Assembly (NCBI RefSeq): GCF_049243985.1
Contig: NC_135379.1
Span: 15,646,001-15,710,000 of the forward strand
Direction: 5' to 3'
From: Paroedura picta
Taxonomy: Eukaryota > Chordata > Lepidosauria > Squamata > Gekkonidae
Length of the DNA: 64,000 bases
Numbering within the stretch: position 1 is the stretch's first letter; each line of letters starts with the position of its first letter. The notes under the pieces were generated by a model. That model was not told the DNA's origin. It saw only the letters and a program-made list of their open reading frames with translations, and made no database searches. Shown piece after piece: positions 56,401 to 64,000 of this stretch. The translations under genes were made by a program, and so were the position numbers.

Positions 56401-59018
56401 AGCAAATTCCTGCACATAACCCAGGCTCACCAGGATTCACAGTTGCAAGAGAAACAATACATATAAGGAAGAGTGTCACAGTGCTGTTGGGAGTTTCCTT
56501 TCCCAGCAACACCAGGAGGTGGTGACTAAGATAAAGTGAGAAGGGTCAGGCTGGGAAGGAGAGCACCTCACAGCCAAATTCCTGGGATCAAGGCAGCGTG
56601 ACCTCTCCTCCACTGCACAGCTCTCTCAGGAAGTCCATCATCACCCAACTGAAGGAAGGGGAGAAGGTGGCAGTGATGGACACCAACTGGTTCCAGTGGG
56701 CTTAAACTGGACCAATTCCACCTGGGATTGTGATAGAAGAATGACAAGCAACGTCCTGGGAAGTGTGAGAAAGAATAAACTGGTTCCTGGATATGAAATT
56801 TTGCCTTGGTACCAGTTCCTTGAGCTCTGCCGATCTAAACCCAAGAAGCAGAGACTTAAAGCTTTTTACCAGTCCGTAGTCATAGAATCCGTCCGAAATT
56901 ATATTGCTGGATGCTAAATACCCCATCTGACTATATTTTTGGGGAAGATTGTGGTCGAGTATTTTATCCAAGGCCACTTCGCTGAAGTTATTTTTCCGCC
57001 CAATTGACAAGTTAATGTCTTCAAGAATGTCTAAAGCACTGTTGGAAGGAAAAGAAAAAGAGAGAGAAAGAAGCATTGTTCTAATAACATGCTCTAATTT
57101 TCTGCAAAGGATTGATATCAAATACGTATGCATGTGCTGTCAAATCGCTCAGTCCATCCCTTCCTGCCCTGCGTTTCCAGGGCCTTTCTCCTTACCCGAG
57201 CTTTGTCATTTCCGCTGCCGTTGGCTCATCGCTGGCACAAACCATGACGGCCCAACAGGCGTTTCTTCGGACTTCATCGTTCCTTGACTGGAGGAGCTTA
57301 ATAAGAGGCTCGAGCCCACCCGTGTTCCGTAACTACAAAGGCAAACAGCAGCACTAAACGGCTTGGCCAACGCTACCTTCCTTCCGGTGGGGAGAGCACG
57401 GATGAAGGACTTGGCCACGGGTCCAGAAGAATAACTAGTTTTTACTACCCAAAGGAGCCTCAAAGTGGCTGACAAACGCCTCCCCTTCCTCTCCCGACAA
57501 CAGGCGCCCTGTGAAATAGTTGAGGTTGAGAGAGCTCTGAGAGAACTGTGACTGGCCCAAGGTCAACCAGCTGGCTGCCTGTGGAGGAGTAGGGAATCAA
57601 ACCCAGTTCTCCAGATTAGAGGCCTCCGCTCTTAAACACGACACCATGCTGGCTCTCAAGGCCGAGGTATCAAAGCGGCACCTGTGCTGCCCCTCCTTGC
57701 ACAGGCCACCGCTGAGATGACAGGCCAGTGCCCTGCTCTACTTGAGTGCGCTCTTGTGCTAAAAACCCACCAGTGGAGAAGGGCTCCGGCTGGCTAACCG
57801 ATATCGCTAACTTCTCAGCACTCTTTCCATCTCCAAGGTCATTTACTCATGACCCAAGTGCCTCAAAAGCTGGTATACTGACATACGTTACTTTCTACCA
57901 CTAACCTTGCATTACGCACCACAGGGCGTAATGTCCATGTTTGAGTGCAATGTGTGCATTTTTTTAAAATGATCTGTCTGTTTTTCAATTTGATAATCTT
58001 ATTTCCCCCCCTCCTTTCTTCTAATGCCTCACTCCCCAGACCTTATTGCAGCCTATGGTTCTTCCCTATCACTGCCTCACCCCCCATCCTATAACTGATC
58101 TGCCCTGCAGCAAAAGTCGATTGGCTCTCAAATGCCTCTGGCTACAGATGAACCCGGGGGCTAAGCAACAGGGGAGGGACTCCCAATCTGGCTTCGGTTC
58201 AGCGCTGTCCTTTGTCACTTGATTCCGCACGCGATACAGGTAAAGATTCACCCTAGTGTACATGTTTGGGAAGTCAGAGTTCATATGCGATTTAAAAAAA
58301 AATATTCCCCACAAAAATGTTCCTATCCTAGAAGAATATTTGAACCTTTGTCTTCATATTGTATATCAGGGGTAGTCAAACTGCGGCCCTCCAGATGTCC
58401 ACGGACTACAATTCCCATGAGCCCCTGCCAGCGGGCGCTGGCAGGGGCTCATGGGAATTGCAGTCCATGGACAACTGGAGGGCCGCAGTTTGACTACCTC
58501 TGCTGTATATACTTATTCATTCACAGTACATTTAAAAAAATGCTTGCGGCTTAAACTCTCCACCTTTCCCAAACGTGGCTAACAGACAAGACTGCATTTC
58601 TGCTTTTCTGAGGCTACAAACTGCCCTGCACACATGTAATAAAGAGTGACAGGCGAACAGAGCATACCCAGACTGACGTGATAAAAAAGGGATTCATCCA
58701 TGACACACTCGAAACGGAAAACGAATCAGGGTTTCGTAATAGCAAACAACGTTTCGCGTCTACCTCACCTCAGCTCTGGCGTCGGCATCGCAGCCCACGG
58801 CCGCCACCGCAAGGGCGGCGGTGCTTTGTACGAGGCTGTTGGAGGAGTGCAGTGGCTCGACGATGGCGCTCATGATGCCGTGGCTCTGGATGCTGAGGCG
58901 CAGCGGCTCCTGGGTGGCCAGGTTTGTGAGCACCGTGGCAGCGCTGGCCACAGCCCCGTCCCTCCTGGAACTGAGGACGCTGATCAAGGGCTCGATGCCG
59001 TCAGCTTCAGCAACAGCA
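42218..59018 (-). CDS. ARMC3: ARMC3, armadillo repeat-containing protein 3 (last nine exons; 5' part outside window)
   Basis: ARMC3 is a cytoplasmic ARM-repeat protein found mainly in testis and ciliated cells; human ARMC3 has 872 residues. Nine minus-strand exons are present: 59018-58769, 57332-57196, 57038-56870, 55664-55564, 54708-54619, 50854-50780, 47991-47794, 43862-43700 and 42427-42218. They join with consistent phases and AG/GT borders into 1393 coding bases. The first two exons encode armadillo repeats ([39 protein letters not shown]). The middle exons form a low-complexity Ser/Lys/Glu linker, shorter than in human. The last two encode the C-terminal EDR1-like domain ([33 protein letters not shown]) ending EADSYRRI. 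No break is seen in any exon. Identity rests on my memory of the human protein, but it matches along the whole length. Confidence 0.95.
42902..43267 (+). mobile_element. Solo LTR in the last ARMC3 intron
   Basis: 366 bp with ends TGTTGTGTATG and ATACAACA and a perfect 5-bp target duplication gttgc. It contains three CCAATGA-type motifs and AATAAAGAGCTGTAA followed by CTCGCTTGTTCCCTG, a layout like gammaretrovirus-type LTRs. It is a fossil with no internal region, lying antisense to ARMC3. Confidence 0.88.
43700..43862 (-). CDS. ARMC3: ARMC3 penultimate exon
   Basis: 163 bases; its first G completes a Gln codon. It encodes [20 protein letters not shown] then [19 protein letters not shown] and HRALLFK, with donor AAG|GTAAGG. 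It corresponds to human YVAEKMGGKIPKEKL and onward. Confidence 0.94.
43970..44050 (-). mobile_element. Bov-B-type LINE 3' end
   Basis: GTTGTTGTTAGGTGCGAAGT then CGTGTCCGACCCATCGCGAC, reversed, is the usual Bov-B 3' tail with its short simple repeat. Confidence 0.65.
44085..44620 (+). mobile_element. CR1 LINE 3' end
   Basis: It carries the reverse-transcriptase C-terminal region (CAGAGGAGGGCAACAAAGAT, then [19 protein letters not shown] in one frame) and the CR1 3' UTR with GGACTAGATGACCCAGGAGG and ATGATTCTA. It is 5'-truncated. Confidence 0.88.
45025..45160. mobile_element. Fold-back retroposon, copy 1
   Basis: CCACCTTTAAGACCAACAAA and its complement TTTGTTGGTCTTAAAGGTG lie head to head around a short centre, giving arms of about 55 bases. 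Same arrangement as 51063-51242. Confidence 0.75.
45945..46140 (+). mobile_element. 5S-rRNA-derived SINE, head plus body
   Basis: The strings AGATCTCGGAAGCGATGCGG and GGTATTTGGGTGGGAGAC are close to 5S rRNA (GATCTCGGAAGCTAAGCAGG; TACTTGGATGGGAGACC). They are followed by GAGGCAGGAAATGGCAAACC. Too diverged to be a real 5S gene. Confidence 0.85.
46632..46728 (-). mobile_element. Diverged retroposon of the TTAAAGGTGC family
   Basis: CACTAGCACCTTAAAGGCTA and ATGAGCTTCCGTGAGTCACT align with the minus-strand copies at 10447 and 20520. Confidence 0.5.
46729..47793. other. ARMC3 intron, C/T-rich
   Basis: A pyrimidine-rich stretch (47095-47370) yields a Pro/Ser-rich open frame that is a composition effect. 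No repeat family recognised. Confidence 0.4.
47794..47991 (-). CDS. ARMC3: ARMC3 exon with Lys/Glu-rich linker
   Basis: 198 bases; it begins A-AAA-GGG to complete an Arg codon. It encodes [20 protein letters not shown], then [19 protein letters not shown] and TILPLA, with donor GCACA|GTGAGT. It matches human [13 protein letters not shown] and the segment ending in YEVTKSILPI. Confidence 0.93.
48498..48635. mobile_element. Palindromic hAT MITE, copy 4
   Basis: 138 bp from CAGGGGTAGTCAAACTG to TTTGACTACCCCTG, with perfect 8-bp target copies cctaagat, in an ARMC3 intron. The centre reads CTGCCAGCAAATGCTGGCAG. Confidence 0.93.
48636..49844. other. ARMC3 intron with an unmatched open frame
   Basis: A plus-strand frame of 140 codons at 49363-49785 is hydrophobic in the middle and ends [17 protein letters not shown]. 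An overlapping frame continues with [19 protein letters not shown]. It may be remains of a LINE ORF; I do not recognise it. Confidence 0.35.
49845..49925 (-). mobile_element. LINE 3' end (CR1/L2 group)
   Basis: On minus, AAACCGCCCTGAGCCTCCAG then GGAGGGCGGTATAGAAATAT and AAATA repeats, the standard tail of this LINE group. Confidence 0.75.
49926..50779. other. ARMC3 intron
   Basis: Unremarkable, with a (GA)n run at 50403-50430. Confidence 0.4.
50780..50854 (-). CDS. ARMC3: ARMC3 short linker exon
   Basis: 75 bases with an incomplete codon at both ends. It encodes [20 protein letters not shown] and EKGS, with donor TCAAG|GTACTG. It corresponds to human IEDKSEPASGRNTVLSKSA and the following EKGWRK. 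Confidence 0.9.
51063..51242. mobile_element. Fold-back retroposon, copy 2
   Basis: It opens GGGTAGCCGTGTTGGTCTGA. Two inverted arms follow (AATCAGAGTTCAGTAGCACC and GGTGCTACTGGACTCTGATT). Flanks TTACAATAGTGT and ATACAATAGCGT form an imperfect 12-bp target duplication. Confidence 0.78.
51505..51985 (-). mobile_element. CR1 LINE 3' half with open ORF2 C-terminus
   Basis: A 127-codon minus-strand frame includes [38 protein letters not shown] and [17 protein letters not shown], the C-terminal part of the CR1 reverse-transcriptase ORF, followed by the CR1 3' UTR. It is 5'-truncated. The open frame argues for a moderately young copy. Confidence 0.92.
52790..52935 (+). mobile_element. LINE 3' UTR fragment
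   Basis: TTGCGACCCGCCACGAGAC and GTGGGATATTAACC then (AAC)n: the same tail as the LINE at 53025, but shorter. Confidence 0.6.
53025..53270 (+). mobile_element. LINE 3' end (CR1/L2 group)
   Basis: [15 protein letters not shown] then stop is the last piece of ORF2, clearly related to FRRACKKELLRQAFG at 37195-37728. The 3' UTR ends in GAGAGTGGCAGGATATAAAT, which runs straight into the hexamer array. Confidence 0.85.
53270..53471. repeat. (ATAAAT)n array followed by (CAA)n
   Basis: About 28 uninterrupted copies of the 6-base unit (53270-53440), then about 10 CAA units. It is the expanded tail of the LINE. The long alternating open frames here are artefacts. Confidence 0.95.
53657..53937 (+). 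mobile_element. tRNA-derived SINE, full length, least diverged copy
   Basis: GTTTGGTGTAGTGGTTAG head, GGCTTGATTCCCC B box and AGCTGCTTTGAGACTCC tail, then CTTCTTCTTT. It lies in an ARMC3 intron, opposite in direction to the gene. Confidence 0.92.
54619..54708 (-). CDS. ARMC3: ARMC3 linker exon
   Basis: 90 bases with an incomplete codon at both ends. It encodes [20 protein letters not shown] and FRKASRERA, with acceptor CGTTTCAG and donor GCCAG|GTAGGT. It matches human VSPPSSMEDKSDVGYGRSI and the following Ser-rich stretch. Confidence 0.9.
54709..55563. other. ARMC3 intron
   Basis: No gene or named repeat seen. Confidence 0.4.
55564..55664 (-). CDS. ARMC3: ARMC3 exon
   Basis: 101 bases, phase 0 start. 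It encodes [20 protein letters not shown] and [13 protein letters not shown], with acceptor CTCTGCAG and donor GACAC|GTGAGT. It matches human PGTKLLPLKELCLQE and AVLLINSK. Confidence 0.93.
55930..56265. repeat. GC-rich degenerate tandem repeat in ARMC3 intron
   Basis: Roughly three imperfect units of about 100 bases, each with CCAGGC..CAGTGGAG, a G run, CTGGGAGCCC and GCCCCTGCCC. Both strands are open for 110 or more codons as a result. This is not a gene that I can recognise. Confidence 0.65.
56870..57038 (-). CDS. ARMC3: ARMC3 exon
   Basis: 169 bases; its first T completes a Gly codon. It encodes [20 protein letters not shown], then [20 protein letters not shown] and YGL, with donor CTG|GTAAAA. 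It matches human ALDILEEVNVSGTRKNKFSE and onward. Confidence 0.95.
57196..57332 (-). CDS. ARMC3: ARMC3 armadillo-repeat exon
   Basis: 137 bases, phase 0 start. It encodes [20 protein letters not shown] and [16 protein letters not shown], with donor CTCGG|GTAAGG. This is the last armadillo repeat, close to human LRNAGGLEPLVELLRSKNDE. Confidence 0.95.
57428..57658 (-). mobile_element. tRNA-derived SINE
   Basis: The tail complement GGAGCCTCAAAGTGGCTGAC is at the left and the head complement at the right (CACGACACCATGCTGGCTCT). In an ARMC3 intron, same direction as the gene. Confidence 0.85.
57659..58366. other. ARMC3 intron
   Basis: No recognisable feature. Confidence 0.4.
58367..58502. mobile_element. 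Palindromic hAT MITE, copy 5
   Basis: CAGGGGTAGTCAAACTGCGG to TTTGACTACCTCTG, with target copies ttgtatat and ctgtatat (7 of 8). The centre GCCAGCGGGCGCTGGC is a near-perfect hairpin apex. Confidence 0.9.
58769..59018 (-). CDS. ARMC3: ARMC3 armadillo-repeat exon (5'-most in window)
   Basis: 250 bases; its first T completes a codon begun in an exon outside the window. It encodes [20 protein letters not shown], then [20 protein letters not shown] and DADARAE, with donor GAG|GTGAGG. It matches human AAAEADGIDPLINLLSSKRD closely, covering about two armadillo repeats. Confidence 0.95.
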
Positions 59019-59226
59019 CTGGAGGAGAGGATACAAAGCCAAATGCCGGTTGATCTGAGCCCCCGGCCCCCTTCAGCCCCTCCAGATGTTACCTCCTCAG
59101 GCCAGATCAGCTCCACAGACCACTCCCCATGTGATCTGCACATGGCAGCTGGGTCGTTCACCAAGTCTAAAGCCACAGCATCTTCAATACATAGACTATT
59201 ATTTATTTAACGCCACCCCTCCAGGA
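59019..59226. other. ARMC3 intron
   Basis: Intronic; the short right-hand TTTATT stretch is the target of the SINE that follows. Confidence 0.4.
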
Positions 59227-59504
59227 GTGGAGCCTCTTGTGGCGCAGAGTGTTAAGGCAGCCGTCTGAAAGCTCTGTCCATGAGGCTGGGAGTTCGATCC
59301 CAGCAGCCGGCTCAAGGTTGACTCAGCCTTCCATCCTTCCAAGGTTGGTGAAATGAGTTCCCAGCTTTCTGGGGGGTAAACGGTAATGACTGGGGAAGGC
59401 ACTGGCAAACCACCCCGTATTGAGTCTGCCATGAAAACGCTAGAGGGGGTCACCCCAAGGGTCAGACATGACCCGGTGCTTGCACAGGGGATACCTTTAC
59501 CTTT
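59227..59504 (+). mobile_element. Sauria-type SINE, full length
   Basis: GCCTCTTGTGGCGCAGAG head, GGGAGTTCGATCCCAGC B box and a tail ending GGGGATACCTTTACCTTT. Perfect 12-bp target copies acccctccagga on both sides. Confidence 0.93.
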
Positions 59505-59516
59505 ACCCCTCCAGGA

Positions 59517-61466
59517 AACCTGCCTGAGGTGATTTACAAAATTAAAACAATTATTTAAAAACAGACACTGAAAGTTATAAATTTAAATTCAACATCTAAA
59601 CATTGCTAAATTTGAGCCCGGTGCATTTTAGGGCCTAAGTCAAATCTCCCTCTCAAAAGCTTATACCCAGAAGTTTCTACTGGACTCAAATCTAGTTGTT
59701 CTCCTGCAGACCACCACAGCTACCCTCTGAAACATTACAGGTAGCAGACAGATTTCTAATTCTCCCACACCTTCCATAGCAGCATGCTCCAGGGAAAACA
59801 CCTCTTTTCAGTGGCGCTATTCTAGATTCCTTCATAATATTGTTCTTGTAAACAACAGGAGGCATATGCCGAACGCACTAGCGTTTCATAGTGATTTTAT
59901 ACCAGGCTCATCTGTTTGTTAAACAAAACCTGGCAGAGCCTCTAGCACAGGCAATGTACAGATGGAAATCTCTGTTACCCATGTGTTTTCTTGTTTATAA
60001 CTGTGGTTTAAAGTATTTTTGTCTGTATCCCTAAACAGAGGAGGGGGGAACAATCCTGGCTTCTGCTATTTCCCATTTTAAATAAAAAGATTTAAAATAG
60101 ATGTAATATTCATTTGCTTACTTATGACATGTCTCAACACTTCATCTGAGGTGCCTGAATTTTGGTTCCCAGGTGGTCTTCAGCTGAGCTTACAGGGGCA
60201 GGGCTGCTTACATTCACTACCGCCTCATGTCCCTTTCAGAGGAGTCTAAGGGGTATGGACCACAGAACATCATGGTCCAAATCCAAGAGCCTCATGTACA
60301 GCAGACACTGTGTGCCCATAGGGAAAAGGGCCTGTGGCTCTGGGGCAGAGAACATGCTTTGTGTACACGAAGCCCTAGGTTTAATCCCTAGTTAAAGGGT
60401 TTCAGGTCACAGGTCTTGGTAAAGATTCCTCCTCTGTGGAGAACAACAGTCAGCCAGATGACCTACAGTGCCACCCTAAGCCAGCTACACCTGTTTCAAG
60501 AAGGTTAGAAGGGTGCGGTGTTGCTTCGGTGTAGGAATCTGATGGTTTGGGCCAGCTAACTTCAGCATGTTAGAATCATTCCCCTTCTTTCACCAGGTAG
60601 CTATATTCTTTCCACTGGTCTTCTCATGCCACTCAATCCCCTCCCCCTCTCTCCTCCTGAGGGTTAATGGATATTATGCCAAGTTGGCTCCATCTTACAG
60701 GTGTTCCTAATTGGAGCCTGGCCTTGTTGGGTTCTCATCATCTTCAAGGAGAGGGCATGACCTGGGATAATTAGCTACCTGAGAAACCTGGTGCCTCAGG
60801 ATGGGAGGGGTAGAGGGATGAGGTAAATTTCTAGAGGATTCTAAGGAGAATGGATTCTAATTGGTCCAGCGTCATCACCTGACCCAGACAGGGCAAAAAC
60901 TTTACCTGGCCTGGGGATGGAAGAAAGACTAGCTTAGCTAAAGGCCCACATCTATGAATTGTTGCAGCGATGCAGGAAGAATGCTTGATATGTGGCCTGC
61001 ACCTGCAAGGAAGTAAGAGCATGCCTCCTCATGCTGACCTCTAAATGTTAGGTAGGAAGCTATTTTCTGTGCTGCTTGTCTTAGAGTGTTGTGCTGCGCC
61101 TAATATATTTGCTAACTTGATAATTCAAAATTTCTTCTAATAAAATTCCTGGTGATATGCAGTTAATGGGTGCCCTGTTAAGGCACAATTTCTTAAGGAG
61201 ACGTGAATGCCAAGAAACCAATACTGGTATTTTCTTATCAGTCACACCATGCAGATAGCTGGATTGGTCCAAAACAAAATGGAAAACTAAGTGTTGTTTA
61301 AAATTTTTGATTAGGACCAACCAAGATAACAGAAAACAACCTGTAAGCTTTTCTACTCAGGATGCAGATAAGATGTTGCAAAGAAGAAAGCTGTGAACAT
61401 TTTTTTATGACTGCTATTTATCCCCCTTTGATATCCACCCTGACAAAGTGCCCTGGAGAACTTGCA
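59517..61466. other. Presumed ARMC3 intron
   Basis: I looked on the minus strand for the upstream ARMC3 exon (GIPQLIQLLKSDNEEVREA in human) and did not find it, so it is probably beyond the right edge. A tRNA-derived SINE fragment lies at 60335-60480 (TTTAATCCC B box). Confidence 0.4.
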
Positions 61467-61603
61467 AGATGCGTAATCAACCTGTGGTCCTCCAGATGTC
61501 CATGGACTGCAATTCCCATGAGCCCCTGCCAGCATCTGCTGGCAGGGGCTCATGGGAATTGTAGTCCATGAACATCTGGAGGACCACAGGTTGATTACCC
61601 CTT
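61467..61603. mobile_element. Palindromic hAT MITE, copy 6 (decayed ends)
   Basis: The inner arms TGGTCCTCCAGATGTCCATG and CATGAACATCTGGAGGACCA are intact, but the outer CAGGGG is lost on the left and no clean target duplication remains. Confidence 0.8.
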
Positions 61604-62195
61604 GGTTAATCCTCACAAAAGATATTGTATAGGTTTTGTCTTGAGACATAGATATTCATGTCCCATGCAACAGAAATCATGCTGAAAGGCTAAATCATGA
61701 TTACATAATTACTAGAAAAAAACAGCATATGAAACTGGCTGTTTTCCTGTGACCTTACATAGTACCACATATGGGACAGCTCACAGAATACAAGCATCTT
61801 CAAATGGTTTGTGAGGATATCCCTCTTGTGAAAATTAGTTAAAGGGAACTCAAGCTTCTGAGCACAGCCCTACACAAGAATTACCCTCCTGTACCACGAT
61901 TTGAGTCCAATTGTGGATTGATACCAAGGCCTACAATTACCAGAGCTGAATGTGTTGACCTGGGGGGGGGGGGGGGCTAGCACTGAACTCCCAACTTCTG
62001 TTCGTTAACTCCTGCATTTGTATGCTGATAGAGGGCCATTTGCACAATTCTGATAACTGTCTCAAAGCTATCTCAGTGATAATTGCCCAATTAATTATGC
62101 ATCTAAACTCTAGCTAAACCTTCCTTGCAATTTACCACCACCCACCAACCCGCCCCCCCCCTTCTCTCCCTCTATGTTTGGCTGTTCCGTACTAT

Positions 62196-62288
62196 CTGAA
62201 GAAATGTGCTTGTACATCAAAGCTTATGTCTTGAATAAAGCTTTGTCTTAAAGGTGCCCCTGGACTCAAACTTTGTTCTGCGATTACT
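62196..62288 (+). mobile_element. Retroposon of the TTAAAGGTGC family
   Basis: GTCTTGAATAAAGCTTTGTC then TTAAAGGTGCCCCTGGACTC and ACTTTGTTCTGC, aligned with 24260-24375. Confidence 0.65.
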
Positions 62289-62741
62289 CCATGCTGGGGA
62301 AAGTTCTGCCGGCTGTCACTAGAGGCCAGTGTTAAGTCACTTTACTACAACAAAGGCTAGCTCGCTTGTTCCAGAAGAATTATTTAAACCCACCTGACCT
62401 ATGAAAAACCTCTGTACATTTATTAATGAGCTCTAATTTTATTTTAAATAGAACTCAGTGAAGCATTTACAATGTGTATGCATACGTGTGGTAAGTGTGA
62501 GTCATTTGCATGTTTATACACAAGACTCATGTGCTGTTCTGCGGACGATATCCCCTGTGCTAGTACCCCCCATCCCCCATCCCCGGCCAGGTAGTTGGTG
62601 GATTTTTGCAAGCAAGATGCCACCAGTGGTCTTGCTTCTCAGAGAAGACCTGAATTTGCTTTTTGTACTTGTATTTGAGTGATGATACTCGTACAACGTT
62701 TCATGACATCTCTGAGGGTGCTCAAGGATGTCTGATGAATT

Positions 62742-63143
62742 ATGTCTTCACAACTAAAGCAATTTCTGGAATGGCTAAAGAATCCTCAAACTGGCTACCC
62801 TTTGCCCAAAGCATTTCTGCAATTGAAGGGAAGCCTCCTGGTGCAATGGAAGGAGAAGAGTTTTTACCTTGACCCATTCACATCTAATTATTTTGAAGAA
62901 ATCGAACAATCGTACAGACGCCTGCTCAAAAACAGCTTGTGAATGTTCGTGCTATCGTTTTCTTCCTTGGACATATATGGAATTCCAAACAATCCCTTGT
63001 CTGTTGCTATCAGCAGACGGTTTCAAGAAATGTTAGCAGTAAAAAGCTTTCAGCACTTGCACAGAGGTCTTTATTTCTCAAATCAGCCTCACACTGAAAG
63101 ATGTTTGGTTTCTGGTTCTGCCATTGTGCCGCAAGACGCTTGA
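62742..63143 (+). other. Unrecognised protein-like open stretch
   Basis: Two adjacent 66-codon frames (62742-62942 and 62943-63143) lie in the same register. Their composition is unlike chance sequence. The first reads QLKQFLEWLKNPQTGYPLPK, then LLVQWKEKSFYLDPFTSNYF and EEIEQSYRRLL. The second contains LDIYGIPNNPLSVAISRRF and SFQHLHRGLYFSNQPHTERC. Hydrophobic and charged residues alternate as in a folded helical protein. I know no family for either. No promoter, splice site or poly(A) signal is clear nearby. It lies opposite to ARMC3, in what should be one of its introns. It could be a retrocopy of a host gene, an exon of an unknown gene, or part of a mobile element. Confidence 0.4.
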
Positions 63144-63570
63144 AGGCTGTGCGTCATTCTCAGGGATTTCGTCTTCATTTAAAGTTCTGTTCTTATCAGT
63201 TTCACTTGTAATTCTAATTTATTGTGTATTTTGTTGTTCTTATTGTGTTTGGTGGCTTTAGCGTTAGTGCTAGCTCGCTTTCCTCGATTTAATTGTTAAT
63301 TGGTGGGAGGATGAGATATTTTCTCAGTAAGGGAGAGTTTTAAGTGCTTGGCTGAAGGTTAATTACTATTTTAATCCTGCTATTTATTAAGGGTAGTTAG
63401 AAGTTGGTGATTCACTTCAGCCAGGTTACTTACAGTTTGTGTGTGTGCACAGCTGCATGTGTGTGTGGCTTCCTTTAAATACCTCCCTTAAATTCTGGAG
63501 AAGTTTGCTTAGAGAAAATTATTTGGTTTTATTTTATTTATTTGATCGAATACAATGTGCAAACTGAATG
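63144..63570. other. Gene-free spacer
   Basis: T-rich sequence without a recognised feature. Confidence 0.4.
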
Positions 63571-63738
63571 TGGTCGGTAAAATGAGTACCCAGCTTGCTG
63601 GGGGGTAAACGGTAATGACTGGGGAAGGGAATGGCAAACCACCCCGTATTGAGTCTGCCAAGAAAACGCTGGAGGGCGTCACCCTAAGGGTCAGACATAA
63701 CCCGGTGCTTGCACAGGGGATACCTTTACTTTTACCTT
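63571..63738 (+). mobile_element. Sauria-type SINE, 5'-truncated
   Basis: It begins at GTCGGTAAAATGAGTACCCA and ends GGGGATACCTTTACTTTTAC; the tRNA-like head is missing. Confidence 0.85.
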
Positions 63739-63828
63739 ACACCCAAGCAAACTATGAGGTTTTAAGGAACACGTTACGACATAAGAAGTGCAATTGTAAA
63801 AATGAAAAATCTTTGTTCCTAGAAAGTG

Positions 63829-63948
63829 TTATAGAATCATAGAATTACGGAATTGGAAGGGATACCCTGGATCATCTAGTCCAACCCCCTGCACTATGCA
63901 GGACACTCACAACCCTATCACTCATCCACTGTAAGACTGAAAAGCTCT
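63829..63948 (-). mobile_element. CR1 LINE 3' end fragment
   Basis: AGAATCATAGAATTACGGAA, then CTAGTCCAACCCCCTGCAC and GCAGGACACTCACAACC, the reverse of the 41245 and 44085 copies. Confidence 0.85.
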
Positions 63949-64000
63949 GTCTTACAGGCCCTGTGGAATTGTGCTAACTCCGGCAATGCCCTGATTTGCT

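Noticed and set aside
55874-56417. Minus-strand Gly/Pro/Ala-rich frames as a coding gene
   Set aside because: They derive from the GC-rich tandem repeat; both strands are open, which is a composition effect.
1-64000. CRISPR arrays, operons or other prokaryotic systems
   Set aside because: Spliced vertebrate genes, SINEs and LINEs fill the window; no regularly spaced short repeats of CRISPR type occur.

Overview
The window looks like a squamate reptile (lizard, possibly gecko) genome. The evidence is SINEs of the Sauria type with (ACCTTT)n ends, 5S-rRNA-derived SINEs, CR1- and L2-group LINE tails, a Bov-B tail and short hAT MITEs, together with vertebrate genes showing the PTF1A-ARMC3 neighbourhood known from other amniotes. 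No name for the species can be read from the sequence.

Layout. PTF1A, complete in two exons on the minus strand (2736-4196), sits in a CpG island with a TATA box and a CCAAT box. From 4.3 to 16 kb the upstream flank is largely gene-free. It holds two further CpG islands (about 12.1-13.4 and 14.3-15.7 kb), and each carries one copy of a diverged, order-conserved non-coding block that I read as a duplicated enhancer candidate. From 16 to 42 kb there is no intact gene. The region is made of SINEs, LINE tails, solo LTRs and MITEs, plus two minus-strand relics resembling MSRB2 (20754-20885 and 39013-39069). In mammals MSRB2 lies between ARMC3 and PTF1A, so these look like what is left of that gene. 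From 42.2 to 59.0 kb the last nine exons of ARMC3 lie on the minus strand. All splice sites and phases fit; the 5' exons lie beyond the right edge. The introns hold a solo LTR, CR1 pieces, SINEs and an expanded (ATAAAT)n array. An unrecognised open reading stretch lies on the plus strand at 62.7-63.1 kb.

Function. PTF1A is the bHLH subunit of the trimeric PTF1 complex (with an E protein and RBPJ/RBPJL) that drives pancreas and GABAergic neuron development. ARMC3 is an armadillo-repeat protein of testis and ciliated cells. The two are neighbours but not known partners. All genes and relics here point the same way (minus), matching the ARMC3-MSRB2-PTF1A order of mammals.

The best leads for new biology are the paired enhancer-like blocks upstream of PTF1A and the apparent loss of MSRB2. 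Two weaker leads are the unrecognised open frames at 62.7 kb and the dense nesting of MITEs, SINEs and LTRs.
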